Shown here in pieces: positions 42,886-54,873 of a DNA stretch of 64,000 bases (the stretch's first letter is position 1; each line of letters begins with the position of its first letter). The position numbers and the translations under genes were made by a program. The notes under the pieces were generated by a model. It searched no databases and was not told the DNA's origin. It saw nothing but the letters and a program-made list of their open reading frames with translations. This DNA is from Microbacterium arborescens (GTDB taxonomy: Bacteria; Actinomycetota; Actinomycetes; Actinomycetales; Microbacteriaceae), in contig QNUV01000099.1 of the NCBI GenBank assembly GCA_003339645.1, positions 124,001-188,000 on the forward strand, read 5' to 3'.

Positions 42886-44097
42886 TCAGCCGCCGATGTC
42901 GAGGGCGACCTTGATCCAGCCGGGCTCGCGGCGGTCGAAGGCCTCGTACGCGTCGATGACCCCGGCGAGCGTCTCGTGGGCGGTGATGAGGGCCGTGGGG
43001 TCGAAGACCCCGGCGGCGACCATGTCGATGAGCGGAGGCGTGACGCTGTGGTGGTCGCAGTTGCCCATCCGGACGGTGAGGTTCTTGTTCATGGCCTGCC
43101 CGATCGGATAGACCTCGGCCAGCGGCGAGTACACCCCGATGATCCCGATGCGCCCGTACTTCGCGACCATCTCGACCGCCCACCGAGACGCCTGCGACGG
43201 CGCGTCGCCCGGTCGCCAGAGATCACCCTGAGGCGCGATGTCGGGCGCGACCTGCGCGACCTCCTCATCGAATCCCGCCGCGGTGTCGTCATCCGGGGCT
43301 GCCGGACCGCGAGCCGGACGCTCGGCGTCCACCCCCACGGCGTCGATGACGCAGTCGGCGCCGATGTCGTTCGTCAGCTCCATGACAGCGGCCACGGGGT
43401 CGTCGTCGTTGAAGTCGACCACTTCGGCTCCCAGAGTGCGCGCCTGTTCGAGGCGATCCGCGACGCCGTCGACGACGATGACGCGTCCCGCGCCCTGCTT
43501 GAAGGCCGAGACGACCGAGAACTGCCCGACGATCCCCGCTCCGAGCACGACGACGACGTCACCGCGGGAGACCCCCGCGAGCTGCGCGCCGAACCACGCC
43601 GTCGGGAAGATGTCGGAAAGCAGGATCGCCTGATCGTCCGAGACCGCGTCCGGCAGCTTCGTCATCGTGTTCTGAGCCCAGGGGATGCGGGCGTACTCGG
43701 CCTGCAGGCCGTCGACAGGTCCCGTCGCCTCAGGGCCGCCGAAGAACGAGGTGCCGGCGTGCGGCCCGTTCGGGTTGGCGACGTCGCATTGGGCCGTGTG
43801 CCCGTCGCGGCAATAGCGGCACGCGCCGCACGACATCGTCGAGTTGATCACGACGCGGTCGCCGGGCTGGAAGCCGCGAACGTGTTCGCCGACCTCGGTC
43901 ACGACGCCGACGGCCTCGTGTCCGAGGATGGTGCCTTCCCTCATTCCCGACATCGTGCCGCGAATGAAGTGGAGGTCCGTGCCGCAGATCGCACTGCGGG
44001 TGATACGGACGATCGCATCGTGCCCGTCCTCGATCCGAGGCTCGTCGACCTCGTCGAGCCTGATGTCGCCGATGCCGTGCCAGACCACTGCCTTCAT
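42886..44097 (-). CDS. Zinc-dependent alcohol/formaldehyde-type dehydrogenase
   Basis: A 403-residue medium-chain dehydrogenase. Catalytic zinc: Cys in SAICGTDLHF and GHEAVGVV. Structural zinc: the four-Cys lobe CGACRYCRDGHTAQC (near 92-106). The NAD site is VVVLGAGIVGQFSV. An acidic/proline insertion (VDAERPARGPAAPDDDTAAGFDEE, about 255-280) resembles the insertion of glutathione-independent formaldehyde dehydrogenase-like enzymes. The substrate is uncertain. It is a single gene with ATG start. Confidence 0.92.
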   Translation of the reverse strand: MKAVVWHGIGDIRLDEVDEPRIEDGHDAIVRITRSAICGTDLHFIRGTMSGMREGTILGHEAVGVVTEVGEHVRGFQPGDRVVINSTMSCGACRYCRDGHTAQCDVANPNGPHAGTSFFGGPEATGPVDGLQAEYARIPWAQNTMTKLPDAVSDDQAILLSDIFPTAWFGAQLAGVSRGDVVVVLGAGIVGQFSVVSAFKQGAGRVIVVDGVADRLEQARTLGAEVVDFNDDDPVAAVMELTNDIGADCVIDAVGVDAERPARGPAAPDDDTAAGFDEEVAQVAPDIAPQGDLWRPGDAPSQASRWAVEMVAKYGRIGIIGVYSPLAEVYPIGQAMNKNLTVRMGNCDHHSVTPPLIDMVAAGVFDPTALITAHETLAGVIDAYEAFDRREPGWIKVALDIGG

Positions 44098-44214
44098 GCT
44101 CGCTCCTCACTCCAGGGGAATGATCACGCTAGAGAACGGAAGGGATGCCGCACGAGGCGGTTGCGTGACATCCCGAGCTGTCATAGCGTCGGCGTTCGAC
44201 GCGGAGCCCGGCGC

Positions 44215-45333
44215 TCAGATGCGCGGCATCGTCGCCCGGGCTTCGGCCTGCGGCATCCCCGCCGCCGTGAGCAGATCGACCACGAGGGGACGCAGCGCGG
44301 TGATGACGTTCTGATCTCCGAGCGAGGAGCCGGGCGCCAGGCGGGTCGGATCGAGGCGGGTCGCGACGGCGAGCAAAGACTCGCGGGCTGCCGGTTCCAG
44401 TGCGATGTCGTCGATCGACTGACCCAACAGGTCGGCCGCACGAGCGATCTGGGCGAGGAGGTCGGCGGCGATCGGGCATGGCTCGCGGTCTTCGAGGGCG
44501 TACACGACACGGCGGGCGATGACCCGGAGGTTGCGCGTGGCAAGGTCGAGCGACGCCCGCATGCGGTCCTGGCGCTGCAGCTCCTCGCGCTGGCGCCGGA
44601 GGAACGGCGAGATGCGGGCGACGGCGAGCCCGGAGTCCAGCGAGGTCGTCCAGTCGTCGACGAGCGGCTGCAGCGCCCGCGCCTTCTCCAGGCCGCGGTC
44701 GGCTCGCACCCTGTCGCCGCGGCGCAGCGCCTGGATCACCGTCGCCGCAGCGCCGTCGAACGAGGCGAAGAGGGCGCGGCCCGCCCGCGAGACCTCTCGC
44801 AGTGGCCGGCGCGGCAACAGGGCCGTCGCGAGCAGCGCGGCGACCGCTCCCACCGACCCGTCGACGAGGCGGAGGAACGGCATGCTTCCGGGGATCGCGA
44901 TCACGATCACCGATTGGATCGCCGCCGAGATCGCGAAGCTCGGCTGCGCCGAGAGCACCCGAGCGGTGAGCAGCGTCGCGGCAAGAGCCAGGGCCAGCTG
45001 CCACGTCCCTGACCCGACGGCGAGCACGATGAGCTCGGAGACGAGCACACCCACCAGCATCCCGATCACGGTCTCGAGCACACGGCGCGGACGAGCGTCG
45101 CGGACGAGCCCGAGACTCGAGATGGTCACGGTCGCCGCGAGCAGGGGCGACGGATGCCCGAGCACGAGGTGCGCGAATGCGTAGGCCGCGGATGCCGCCA
45201 CGACGATCTGAACGATCGCGGGAGTCGAGTCGCGCGCGCGCTCGAAGCCCCGGCGCGGGCGCACGCGAGCCCGCCAGCCGGTCGCGATGGGCGCAGTGAC
45301 GGCGGGCGGCTCGTCGGCACGCTCGGGTGTCAC
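44215..45333 (-). CDS. FUSC/ArAE-family membrane protein
   Basis: 372 residues. The N-terminal 180 residues carry about six helices in the fusaric-acid-resistance/aromatic-acid-exporter pattern (IVQIVVAASAAYAFAHLVLG, RVLETVIGMLVGVLVSELIVLAVG). The remainder is a cytoplasmic helical domain (ADLLGQSIDDIALEPAARESLL). It is probably an exporter or envelope protein of unknown substrate. The GTG start falls 1 base after the ygfZ-like stop, so it is the last gene of that operon. Confidence 0.88.
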   Translation of the reverse strand: MTPERADEPPAVTAPIATGWRARVRPRRGFERARDSTPAIVQIVVAASAAYAFAHLVLGHPSPLLAATVTISSLGLVRDARPRRVLETVIGMLVGVLVSELIVLAVGSGTWQLALALAATLLTARVLSAQPSFAISAAIQSVIVIAIPGSMPFLRLVDGSVGAVAALLATALLPRRPLREVSRAGRALFASFDGAAATVIQALRRGDRVRADRGLEKARALQPLVDDWTTSLDSGLAVARISPFLRRQREELQRQDRMRASLDLATRNLRVIARRVVYALEDREPCPIAADLLAQIARAADLLGQSIDDIALEPAARESLLAVATRLDPTRLAPGSSLGDQNVITALRPLVVDLLTAAGMPQAEARATMPRI

Positions 45334-45334
45334 G

Positions 45335-46426
45335 TCAGGTGCGACGGCTCAGGCGGGGCAGCCGCGGCGGCGCGGCGGTGCGGCCGGCGTCGGGCGGGAC
45401 GACGACCTCCTGCACCGCGGCGACCGTGTCATCACCGGCGTCGACGATGAGGTCGGCATCGATCGGCACCGATCGTTTGACGAGGGCGAGGGCGATCGGC
45501 CCCTGCTCGAAGTGGCGCGCGACCGAGGTGACGCGCCCCACCTCCTCGCCCTCGCGGCGCACGATCGCACCGGGTTCGGGGAGCACCGCGTCGCTGCCGT
45601 CGAGCTGCAGAGCCACCAGCCGCCGGGGCGGGTGACCGAGGTTGTGCACCTTCGCCACCGTCTCCTGTCCGCGGTAGCAGCCCTTCGACAGGTGCACGGC
45701 GGTGCGGAGCCAGTCGACCTCGTGCGGCAGCGTCATGCCGTCGGCCTCGGAGTCCGCACGCGGACGCCACGCGGCGATGCGCAAGGCATCCGCGGCCCAC
45801 CGTCCGGCGATGCGGCGACGTCCCGCGACGGCCTCGTCGGCGAGCCGGCGGAGCTCCTCGCGGTCGACGATCGCCTCGGCCCAGTCGCGTCCGGCACCGG
45901 GATGCCCCTCGCCGGTCGCGTACCCCCACCCGCCGATCGAGACCTCCGGCCACGGATCGCGCCACACGGCGGACGACGCGAGGTCGGCGACTGCGGATGC
46001 CGTTCCGCCGACGACCGCGGTGTCACCGGAGCGATCGGCGACCTCGACCCGCAACCGGAACCGCATGCGCGTGAGCCAGGTCACAAGCGCCTCGAGCCGC
46101 CCGGCGTCGGTGATGAGCCAGGTCGTCTCGCCGTCATCGACGACGGATGCCGCATGCTCCACGTGGCCCTGCGGATCGAGCACGAGCAGTTCGGTGCTCT
46201 CTCCGGGGAGCAGCCGCGTCAGTGCCTGCGAGGTGAGCGAGTCGAGCCAGCTGAGCCGGTCGGGACCGGTCACGGTGACGACCGAACGGTCGCCGAGCGA
46301 TGCGACGGCGGCGCCGCTGTCGAGCAGCTGCTGCTCGCGCATCGGGTTGCCGATGTGCACGAGGCCGAGGTCGTCGCACACCGCCCCGTCGACGCCGGCG
46401 AAGGTCGCGCCGTCGCCCGACATCAT
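45335..46426 (-). CDS. ygfZ: YgfZ/GcvT folate-binding protein
   Basis: 363 residues. The GcvT-like fold carries the YgfZ signature KGCYRGQETVAK, whose Cys is the functional residue. YgfZ uses folate to maintain certain Fe-S proteins, such as MiaB. It corresponds to mycobacterial Rv0811c. The ATG at 46426 overlaps the stop of the nitrobindin-like gene (ATGA). The open frame extends upstream, but the coupled start is preferred. A proline/arginine tail of about 25 residues follows the domain. Confidence 0.92.
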   Translation of the reverse strand: MMSGDGATFAGVDGAVCDDLGLVHIGNPMREQQLLDSGAAVASLGDRSVVTVTGPDRLSWLDSLTSQALTRLLPGESTELLVLDPQGHVEHAASVVDDGETTWLITDAGRLEALVTWLTRMRFRLRVEVADRSGDTAVVGGTASAVADLASSAVWRDPWPEVSIGGWGYATGEGHPGAGRDWAEAIVDREELRRLADEAVAGRRRIAGRWAADALRIAAWRPRADSEADGMTLPHEVDWLRTAVHLSKGCYRGQETVAKVHNLGHPPRRLVALQLDGSDAVLPEPGAIVRREGEEVGRVTSVARHFEQGPIALALVKRSVPIDADLIVDAGDDTVAAVQEVVVPPDAGRTAAPPRLPRLSRRT

Positions 46427-47028
46427 TCGGCCTTCGCCAGGCGGGCCGAGGCGTGGGAGGCGAGCTCGCCGCCGAGCGCGGCGATGTCCCAGGCCCACAG
46501 CAGGTGCCCGTCGACGAGGCCGTACATGCGCGTGGCGGCCGTGTACTCCTTCGCACCCGCGGTGCGGACGACGGCATCGGTGGCGAGGTCGATGCGCGGA
46601 CCGCGGACCTGTCCGAGATACAGCTCGCTCACGCCGTCCGAGTGCACGAGCGCGACCTCGAGGTCGAAACCGCCCTCGGCATTGCGGAGCGCCTCGACGT
46701 CGTCGACGGTGCGCTCGCGCGCGGGAGCGGATGCCGGCAGCAGTCCCGGTCCGGCGTCTTCGGCTCCGGCGGGTCGTGCGACGCGCCAGTAACCGGTCTC
46801 GGCCACGAGCGGCCGACTGCGCGTGCCGCTGTCGTCGATCAGCCAGGCGGTGGCGGAGTAGTTGAGGTAGTCGCCGCCGTCATGGCTGAAGCTCACCTGG
46901 TGCACGAACTCGCCGGTGAGATGACCATCGGCCGTCTCGTAGTCGATGACGCCCGAGCCTTCCCAGACTCCGAGCAGCCATGACAGCGGAACGAGGTCCG
47001 CCGGCAGATCGGTGGGCAGCTCGAGCAC
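46423..47028 (-). CDS. Nitrobindin-like FABP-family heme protein
   Basis: A 201-residue lipocalin-like beta-barrel of the nitrobindin (THAP4/Rv0813c) family. The signature is LSWLLGVWEGSGVIDYE (GxWxGxG) near residue 20, with HQVSFSHDGGDYLNYSATAWL and ETGYWRV. Nitrobindins bind ferric heme and isomerise peroxynitrite. The His ligand cannot be assigned with certainty by eye. It starts with GTG, 4 bases after the stop of the 37-residue membrane peptide gene. Confidence 0.9.
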   Translation of the reverse strand: MLELPTDLPADLVPLSWLLGVWEGSGVIDYETADGHLTGEFVHQVSFSHDGGDYLNYSATAWLIDDSGTRSRPLVAETGYWRVARPAGAEDAGPGLLPASAPARERTVDDVEALRNAEGGFDLEVALVHSDGVSELYLGQVRGPRIDLATDAVVRTAGAKEYTAATRMYGLVDGHLLWAWDIAALGGELASHASARLAKAE

Positions 47029-47032
47029 GATG

Positions 47033-47146
47033 TCAGCGCTGGCCGCGGTAGAGGTTCTTCACGACGACGCCCGAAACGAAGACGATGGCGAGCGACGCCA
47101 GTCCGAGCAGGCCCACGTAGAAGATTTCGAGCGCGAGGAGATCCAT
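47033..47146 (-). CDS. 37-residue single-helix membrane peptide
   Basis: A short gene with ATG at 47146 and TGA at 47033. Translation: MDLLALEIFYVGLLGLASLA then IVFVSGVVVKNLYRGQR. It is one hydrophobic helix of about 25 residues with a basic C-terminal end, the form of a membrane microprotein. It ends 4 bases before the nitrobindin-like gene, so it probably heads the operon microprotein-nitrobindin-ygfZ-FUSC. The ribosome-binding site is weak (GGGGC). Function unknown. Confidence 0.6.
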   Translation of the reverse strand: MDLLALEIFYVGLLGLASLAIVFVSGVVVKNLYRGQR

Positions 47147-47205
47147 GCCCCTACTCTATGCCCGCAGGGGCCGTCCGCGCCTGTGACGAGCGGCAACGCC
47201 GGCGG

Positions 47206-47496
47206 TCAGGCTCCGACGAGCGATGAGAGCCCGAACCCGATGCCGATGAACCCCATGACGAAAAGCGCGCCCAGCACGCTCACCGCGACGCGCTCGATGA
47301 ACCCACGCACCCGGCCCGACGCCAGCTGGACGACGAACGCGAGGATGAGGCAGCCGCCGAGGGCGATCGGCATCCATACCGCCCGCTGGTCGACCGGGGC
47401 GAGGATGCCCACCAGGACGGCCGCGACGGCGGCAGCGATCCAGACGGCGACGACTCCGGCGACGGTGCGCGGCGGTGCGAGATCGGGCGTGGTCAC
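47206..47496 (-). CDS. Small integral membrane protein
   Basis: 96 residues with three hydrophobic helices: RTVAGVVAVWIAAAVAAVLVGIL, WMPIALGGCLILAFVVQLASG, VAVSVLGALFVMGFIGIGFG. A GTG start at 47496 is preferred because the segment upstream lacks membrane-protein character. The family was not recognised with confidence. It is divergent from the GlnR-like gene. Confidence 0.65.
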   Translation of the reverse strand: MTTPDLAPPRTVAGVVAVWIAAAVAAVLVGILAPVDQRAVWMPIALGGCLILAFVVQLASGRVRGFIERVAVSVLGALFVMGFIGIGFGLSSLVGA

Positions 47497-47604
47497 CGTC
47501 CCATTGTGGCCCACGGTGTCGTCCGACGCGACGCTGCGCACGGGCGGCATCCGGCGAACGCCTAAGATGAGTGCACGTCCCGGCCGCTCCCGGAGGAATC
47601 CCCG

Positions 47605-48303
47605 TTGGCACAGCTTCTCGTCCTGAGTTCCACGCACGGCGGTGGTCTCGCGCTCCCGGCGCTCGAGCTGCTCAGCCATCGGGTCCGTCAGATCCCCGCC
47701 GAACCCGCCCAGCTCGTCAATGCGCCCAGCGCCGACGTCGTCTTCATCGACGCGCGCCATGACCTCGTCGGCGCGAAGTCGCTGTGCAAGATCCTGGGCA
47801 GCACGGGCATCGACGCACCGCTCGTGCTCATCGTCACCGAGGGCGGCCTCACCGCAGTCTCCACCGACTGGGGCATCGACGACGTCATCCTCGCCGCGGC
47901 CGGACCCGCCGAGATCGACGCCCGCATCCGTCTCGCGATCGGACGCGTGAGCAAAGAGGCCGTATCGAGCCGCATCCAGACCTCCGGCATCACGATCGAC
48001 GAGTCGTCGTATTCGGCGAAGGTCCACGGGCGCCCGCTCGACCTCACGTACAAGGAGTTCCAGCTGCTCCACTTCTTCGCGACGCATCCGTCGCGGGTGT
48101 TCACGCGCGAGCAGCTGCTGAGCGAGGTGTGGGGCTACGACTACTTCGGCGGCACGCGTACGGTCGACGTCCACGTGCGACGGCTGCGGGCCAAGCTCGG
48201 CGATCTCGAACAGCTGATCGGCACGGTGCGCAACGTCGGCTACCGCTTCAACGTCTACGAGGACGAGCCGGTTCCCGCCGGTGGCGAATCCGCGCAGAGC
48301 TGA
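47605..48303 (+). CDS. glnR: GlnR-like orphan OmpR-type regulator
   Basis: 232 residues. An atypical receiver ([40 protein letters not shown]) and a winged-helix domain ([45 protein letters not shown]). The sequence follows actinobacterial GlnR closely, including the Asp-containing DARxDL segment. GlnR works without a cognate kinase and controls nitrogen assimilation, and in some actinomycetes cross-talks with phosphate control. It starts with TTG after a strong GGAGG. It sits directly upstream of ppk and pst genes. Confidence 0.88.
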   Translation: MAQLLVLSSTHGGGLALPALELLSHRVRQIPAEPAQLVNAPSADVVFIDARHDLVGAKSLCKILGSTGIDAPLVLIVTEGGLTAVSTDWGIDDVILAAAGPAEIDARIRLAIGRVSKEAVSSRIQTSGITIDESSYSAKVHGRPLDLTYKEFQLLHFFATHPSRVFTREQLLSEVWGYDYFGGTRTVDVHVRRLRAKLGDLEQLIGTVRNVGYRFNVYEDEPVPAGGESAQS

Positions 48304-48353
48304 CTCTCCGTCTCGTTCACCGGCAGGACACGCAGGACTGCCATGATGAGGGG

Positions 48354-50518
<2,165 letters not shown>

Positions 50519-50522
<4 letters not shown>

Positions 50523-51457
50523 CCGACACCGCGGTGTACGCGGCCGGTGGTGTGGTCTGGCGGTGGGTCGACGGCAAAGTGAAGGTGCTGATCATCCACC
50601 GCACCAAGTACCGCGACCTCACGCTGCCCAAGGGCAAGGTCGACCCGGGTGAGATGCTCGCCGAGACCGCCGTGCGCGAGATCCGCGAGGAGACGGGCAT
50701 CTCGGTCCGACTCGGTCCGCCCGTCGGAGTGTCGAAGTATCACCTGCCGAGCAAGAAGCAGAAGATCGTCCACTACTGGGCGGCCGAGGCGACCGACCTG
50801 GCGATCAGGATGTCGACGTTCGTGCCGAACAAAGAGATCGCGGCACTGGAATGGATGGGGCTGAAGAAGGCGCGCAAAGCGCTGAGCTATCCCGTCGACG
50901 TCGAGATCCTCGACGAGTTCGTGCGACTCGTCGACGAACGCGCCATCGACACGTTCCCGCTCATCGCCCTGCGCCACGCCAAGGCCGTGGCCCGCGAGGA
51001 CTGGGACGGCGAGGATGCCGCACGGCCGCTGTCGGCACGCGGGAAGAAGCAGGCGCACGCGATCGTAGGCCCGCTCGTCGCGTTCGGCGTCCGTCGGATC
51101 ATCTCGTCCGACGCGCGGCGCTGCGTGCGCACCGTGACACCGCTGGCGGCGGCGATCAGCAAGCGGATCGACAAGAGTCCGCACCTGTCGCAGGACGCGT
51201 GGGAGAACGGACTGGCCGACGTCAGGTCGGTGGTCGGCGACCGGGTGCGCGCCCGCAAGCCGGTCGTGCTCTGCAGCCACGGCCCGGTCCTCCCCGACCT
51301 GTTGAACGAGATGGCGCTCGCCACCGGAACACTGCGCGGCTCGTACCTCGGCAGCGCTTCGGCGCTCGAGACCGGCGCGTTCTCGGTCGTGCACCTGCCG
51401 CGTGAGAACCCGGGCTCGGGGATCGTCGCGATCGAAACCCACATGCCGAAGGTGTGA
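50519..51457 (+). CDS. mutT1: MutT1-type NUDIX hydrolase with C-terminal histidine phosphatase domain
   Basis: 312 residues in two domains. The NUDIX domain (about 1-135) has the box [18 protein letters not shown] preceded by LPKGKVDP. The histidine-phosphatase domain (about 145-312) starts [14 protein letters not shown], with RHA as the catalytic motif, and has the second His in [14 protein letters not shown]. The architecture is that of mycobacterial MutT1, which hydrolyses 8-oxo-GTP and diadenosine polyphosphates. ppk-mutT1 adjacency is also mycobacterial. The ATG overlaps the ppk stop. Confidence 0.94.
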
Positions 51458-51511
51458 TCTCGCTCGCGCCACCACGCCGCGAGGCCCGTCTTTCCGCGGC
51501 TCGAGAGCGCC

Positions 51512-51533
51512 GTTCACCTTCTGTTCACCCCCA
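51512..51533 (+). promoter_or_regulatory. Tandem PHO box upstream of pstS
   Basis: Two adjacent 11-bp direct repeats, GTTCACCTTCT and GTTCACCCCCA. The GTTCACC core at 11-bp spacing is the known PHO box of actinomycete PhoP/RegX3-type regulators. It lies about 108 bases upstream of the preferred pstS start. Phosphate-starvation induction of pstSCAB is expected. Confidence 0.88.
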
Positions 51534-51619
51534 CAGCGCACTCTCGTAAGGGACGGTGTCTACCGTTCGGGACGAACCTGCACCGGGTTCTCGTCACCAA
51601 CATGCGAAGGATTCACACA

Positions 51620-52723
51620 GTGAAGCTCTCCCGACTCGCCCAGCTGGGCGCCGTGGCCGCCGTGGCCTCTCTTGCCCTCGCCGGCTGCGCTGCAAACGAA
51701 ACCGCTGCGCCCGGCGCCGGCTCGAGCGACTCCTCGGCCCCCTCCCTCGAGGGCAACCTCGTCGGTGGCGGCGCCTCGTCGCAGGAGGTCGCCGTCCAGG
51801 CCTGGACGCAGGGCCTGCAGACCGCCAACCCCGGTCTCACGATCGACTACGACCCCTCCGGTTCGGGCACGGGGCGCGAGTCGTTCCAGGCCGGCGCCGT
51901 GCAGTTCGCCGGCTCGGACCGCGCGTTCAAGACCGACGAGATCACTGCCGGCCCGTTCGAGGCATGCGCGGCCGACTCCGACCTCGTCGAGCTGCCGACC
52001 TACATCTCGCCGATCGCCGTCGTCTTCAACATCGACGGCGTCGACTCGCTGAACCTCGACGCGACGACGCTCGCGAAGATCTTCGCCGGCCAGATCACGA
52101 CGTGGAACGACCCGGCCATCGCCGCCCTCAACTCGGGCGTCGAGCTGCCCGCGACGGCGATCACGCCCGTCCACCGCTCCGACAAGTCGGGCACCACCGG
52201 CAACTTCACCGACTACCTCGCCAAGACCGCACCCGATGTCTGGACCGCCGGCTCGGTCGAGGAGTGGCCGGCCCTCGGCGGCGAGGCCGCTCAGGGCACG
52301 TCCGGCGTCATCTCGGCTGTCGAGGGCGGCCAGGGCACCATCGGCTACGCCGACGCGTCGCGCGCCGGCAACCTCGGCACCGTCGCGATCCAGGTCGGCG
52401 ACGAGTTCGTCGAGTACTCGCCCGAGGCCGCTGCCGCGATCGTCGACGCGTCGCCCGAGGAAGAGGGTCGCGCCGCCACCGACATCGCGATCAAGCTCGA
52501 CCGCACCAGCACCGAGGCCGGCGTCTACCCGATCGTCCTCGTGAGCTACCTCATCGGCTGCGCGGAGTACAAGGACGCCGCGACCGCCGAGATGGTCAAG
52601 GGCTTCTTCAGCTACGCCGCGAGCGCCGAGGGCCAGGACGCCGCGGCATCCGCTGCCGGCTCCGCCCCCATCTCGGAGACCCTGCGCACGCAGGTCACCG
52701 AGGCCATCGAGGCCATCAAGTAA
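51620..52723 (+). CDS. pstS: Phosphate-binding lipoprotein PstS
   Basis: 367 residues. Lipoprotein signal with lipobox SLALAGC, then a two-lobed phosphate-binding fold. Ligand residues are in GGGASSQEVAVQAW, DYDPSGSGTGRESF, QFAGSDRAF and HRSDKSGTTGNF, all typical of PstS. It captures phosphate outside the membrane for PstCA. I prefer the GTG at 51620, because GAAGGA lies 9 bases upstream; an ATG at 51602 is in frame. It is followed by a strong hairpin, then pstC. Confidence 0.96.
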   Translation: MKLSRLAQLGAVAAVASLALAGCAANETAAPGAGSSDSSAPSLEGNLVGGGASSQEVAVQAWTQGLQTANPGLTIDYDPSGSGTGRESFQAGAVQFAGSDRAFKTDEITAGPFEACAADSDLVELPTYISPIAVVFNIDGVDSLNLDATTLAKIFAGQITTWNDPAIAALNSGVELPATAITPVHRSDKSGTTGNFTDYLAKTAPDVWTAGSVEEWPALGGEAAQGTSGVISAVEGGQGTIGYADASRAGNLGTVAIQVGDEFVEYSPEAAAAIVDASPEEEGRAATDIAIKLDRTSTEAGVYPIVLVSYLIGCAEYKDAATAEMVKGFFSYAASAEGQDAAASAAGSAPISETLRTQVTEAIEAIK

Positions 52724-52732
52724 GACGCTCCG

Positions 52733-52765
52733 GGTGCCCGGTCCGGTTTCGCCGGGCCGGGCACC
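52733..52765 (+). terminator. Intercistronic hairpin between pstS and pstC
   Basis: A 14-bp stem (GGTGCCCGGTCCGG against CCGGGCCGGGCACC, one G-T pair) with a 5-base loop. There is no T-run, so it is more likely an attenuator or 3' stabiliser giving more PstS than PstCAB. Confidence 0.65.
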
Positions 52766-52801
52766 TCGCGCGGTTCCCGTCCGTCGCACAGAATCGAAGC
52801 C

Positions 52802-53755
52802 ATGACCACCACACCCGAGGTCACCCGCACCGGAGCCCCGAAGGCCAAGACCCGAGCGGGCGACCGCTGGTTCTCCGGCACCGCGCTCTTCGCCGGCTCG
52901 ATGATCCTCGTGACCCTCGCCGCGGTCGCGATCTTCCTGGTCATCCAGTCGCTCCCCGCTTTCGTCGCCACCAACGAAGACGCCTCGATCCTGCCCGACA
53001 ACTTCTGGTCGTACGTCGGGCCGCTCGTCTTCGGCACCGTCTGGGCCGCCGCGTTGGCGCTGCTCATGGCCGTGCCGCTGTCGCTCGGCGTCGCCCTCTT
53101 CATCTCGCACTACGCGCCGCGCAAGCTCGCTCAGGCCCTCGGCTACGTCGTCGACCTGCTCGCGGCGGTCCCCTCCGTGGTCTTCGGCCTGTGGGGCATC
53201 GGCGTCCTGGCACCGGCCGTGCAGCCGGTCTACAGCTGGTTCGTCGACAACGTCGGGTGGTTCCCGCTCTTCAACGGGCCCGTCTCCAGCACGGGCCGCA
53301 CGATCTTCACGGCATCCGTCGTCCTCGCCGTCATGGTCACCCCGATCATCACCGCGATCTGCCGCGAGATCTTCCTGCAGACGCCGACCCTGCACGAGGA
53401 GGCCGCGCTGGCCCTCGGGTCGACGCGCTGGGAGATGATCCGGATGGCCGTCTTCCCCTTCGCCCGCAGCGGCATCGTCTCGGCCGCCATGCTCGGCCTG
53501 GGCCGGGCGCTGGGCGAGACCATGGCCGTCGCCATGGTGCTCTCCGTGTCGGGCGGCGTCACCTTCGCGCTGTTCACGTCGGGGAACCCCTCGACGATCG
53601 CGGCGAACATCGCACTCACCTTCCCCGAGGCCTACGGGACGAACGTCAACGTCCTCATCGCCACGGGCCTCATCCTCTTCGTCGTCACCTTCGCGGTGAA
53701 CGCGGTCGCGCGCTACATCGTGAGCCGCCGCAAGGAATTCTCGGGGGCCAACTGA
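52802..53755 (+). CDS. pstC: Phosphate ABC transporter permease PstC
   Basis: A 317-residue permease with about six helices. After a cytoplasmic N-terminus (TGAPKAKTRAGDRWFSG), FVWAAALALLMAVPLSLGVALFIS-type helices lead to the EAA loop (LHEEAALALGSTRWEMIRMAVFPFARSGIVSA), which contacts PstB. Partner of PstA in the inner membrane. Separated from pstA by 1 base. Confidence 0.96.
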   Translation: MTTTPEVTRTGAPKAKTRAGDRWFSGTALFAGSMILVTLAAVAIFLVIQSLPAFVATNEDASILPDNFWSYVGPLVFGTVWAAALALLMAVPLSLGVALFISHYAPRKLAQALGYVVDLLAAVPSVVFGLWGIGVLAPAVQPVYSWFVDNVGWFPLFNGPVSSTGRTIFTASVVLAVMVTPIITAICREIFLQTPTLHEEAALALGSTRWEMIRMAVFPFARSGIVSAAMLGLGRALGETMAVAMVLSVSGGVTFALFTSGNPSTIAANIALTFPEAYGTNVNVLIATGLILFVVTFAVNAVARYIVSRRKEFSGAN

Positions 53756-53756
53756 C

Positions 53757-54854
53757 ATGACCGCGACTCTCACTCCCCCGAGCACGTCGGCGCGCAGCGC
53801 ATCGACGAGCCTCACCACGGGGCACCTGCCCAAGTGGGGGCCTTGGGCGATCCTCGGCGCCTCGCTGGTGGTCGTCGGCATCTTCTTCGGCGTCATCGCC
53901 GCGGCATCCGGCGATGCGCTCAACATCCCCGGCTGGCTGATTCTGTCGGCGGTGGCCTACCTCGTGCTCATCACCGCGGTCTCGGCCGCCGTCGAGGGCC
54001 GCCGCAAGGCGGTCGACCGACTGGTGACGGGTGTCGTCACGGTGGCGTTCCTCATCGCGATGGTGCCGCTCGTCTCCGTGGCGTTCACGGTCATCACGCT
54101 CGGCGCTCCCAGCTGGAGCGGCGAGTTCTTCAGCTCGTCGATGCGCAACGTCGTCGGCGAAGGCGGCGGCGCGCTCCACGCCATCATGGGCACCGTCCTC
54201 ATCACGCTCGCCGCAGCCGTGATCTCGATCCCGATCGGCATCTTCACCGCGATCTACCTCATCGAGTACGGCCAGGGGAAGCGTCTGGCCCAGGGCATCA
54301 CGTTCCTCGTCGACGTCATGACCGGAATCCCCTCGATCGTGGCCGGCCTGTTCGCCTACGCCCTGTTCGCACTCTTCCTCGGCCCCGGCATCCGCCTGGG
54401 CATCATGGGGTCGGTGGCCCTCGCGGTGCTGATGATCCCGGTCGTCGTCCGCTCGACGGAAGAGATGCTGCGCCTCGTCCCCAACGAGCTGCGCGAAGCC
54501 TCGTACGCGCTCGGTGTGCCCAAGTGGCTCACGATCGCGAAGGTCGTGCTGCCGACGGCGATCGCGGGCATCACGACCGGCGTCATGCTGTCGATCTCGC
54601 GCGTCATCGGCGAGACCGCACCGCTGCTGATCACCGCCGGCTTCACGGCATCCATGAACTACGACCTCTTCAACGGTCGTATGCAGACCCTGCCGGTCTT
54701 CACCTACACGCAGTACATGAACCAGGGCATTCCCGCCGAGGCCTTCGTCGGCCGCGCGTGGGCATCGGCCCTGACCCTCATCGTCATCGTGATGCTGTTG
54801 AACCTCGTGGCGCGCCTGATCGCCAAGTTCTTCGCACCCAAGACCGGCCGCTGA
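53757..54854 (+). CDS. pstA: Phosphate ABC transporter permease PstA
   Basis: 365 residues with seven or more helices; two N-terminal helices precede the usual transporter core. The EAA loop is [30 protein letters not shown], and [20 protein letters not shown] is a conserved Pst segment. It forms the phosphate channel with PstC. ATG one base after pstC. Confidence 0.96.
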   Translation: MTATLTPPSTSARSASTSLTTGHLPKWGPWAILGASLVVVGIFFGVIAAASGDALNIPGWLILSAVAYLVLITAVSAAVEGRRKAVDRLVTGVVTVAFLIAMVPLVSVAFTVITLGAPSWSGEFFSSSMRNVVGEGGGALHAIMGTVLITLAAAVISIPIGIFTAIYLIEYGQGKRLAQGITFLVDVMTGIPSIVAGLFAYALFALFLGPGIRLGIMGSVALAVLMIPVVVRSTEEMLRLVPNELREASYALGVPKWLTIAKVVLPTAIAGITTGVMLSISRVIGETAPLLITAGFTASMNYDLFNGRMQTLPVFTYTQYMNQGIPAEAFVGRAWASALTLIVIVMLLNLVARLIAKFFAPKTGR

Positions 54855-54873
54855 CCCGAAAGAAAGAACCTCC

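Noticed and set aside
51560-53926. A 788-codon minus-strand frame opposite pstS and pstC
   Set aside because: Shadow of the pst genes, with no recognisable domain, and it would run across the PHO-controlled operon.
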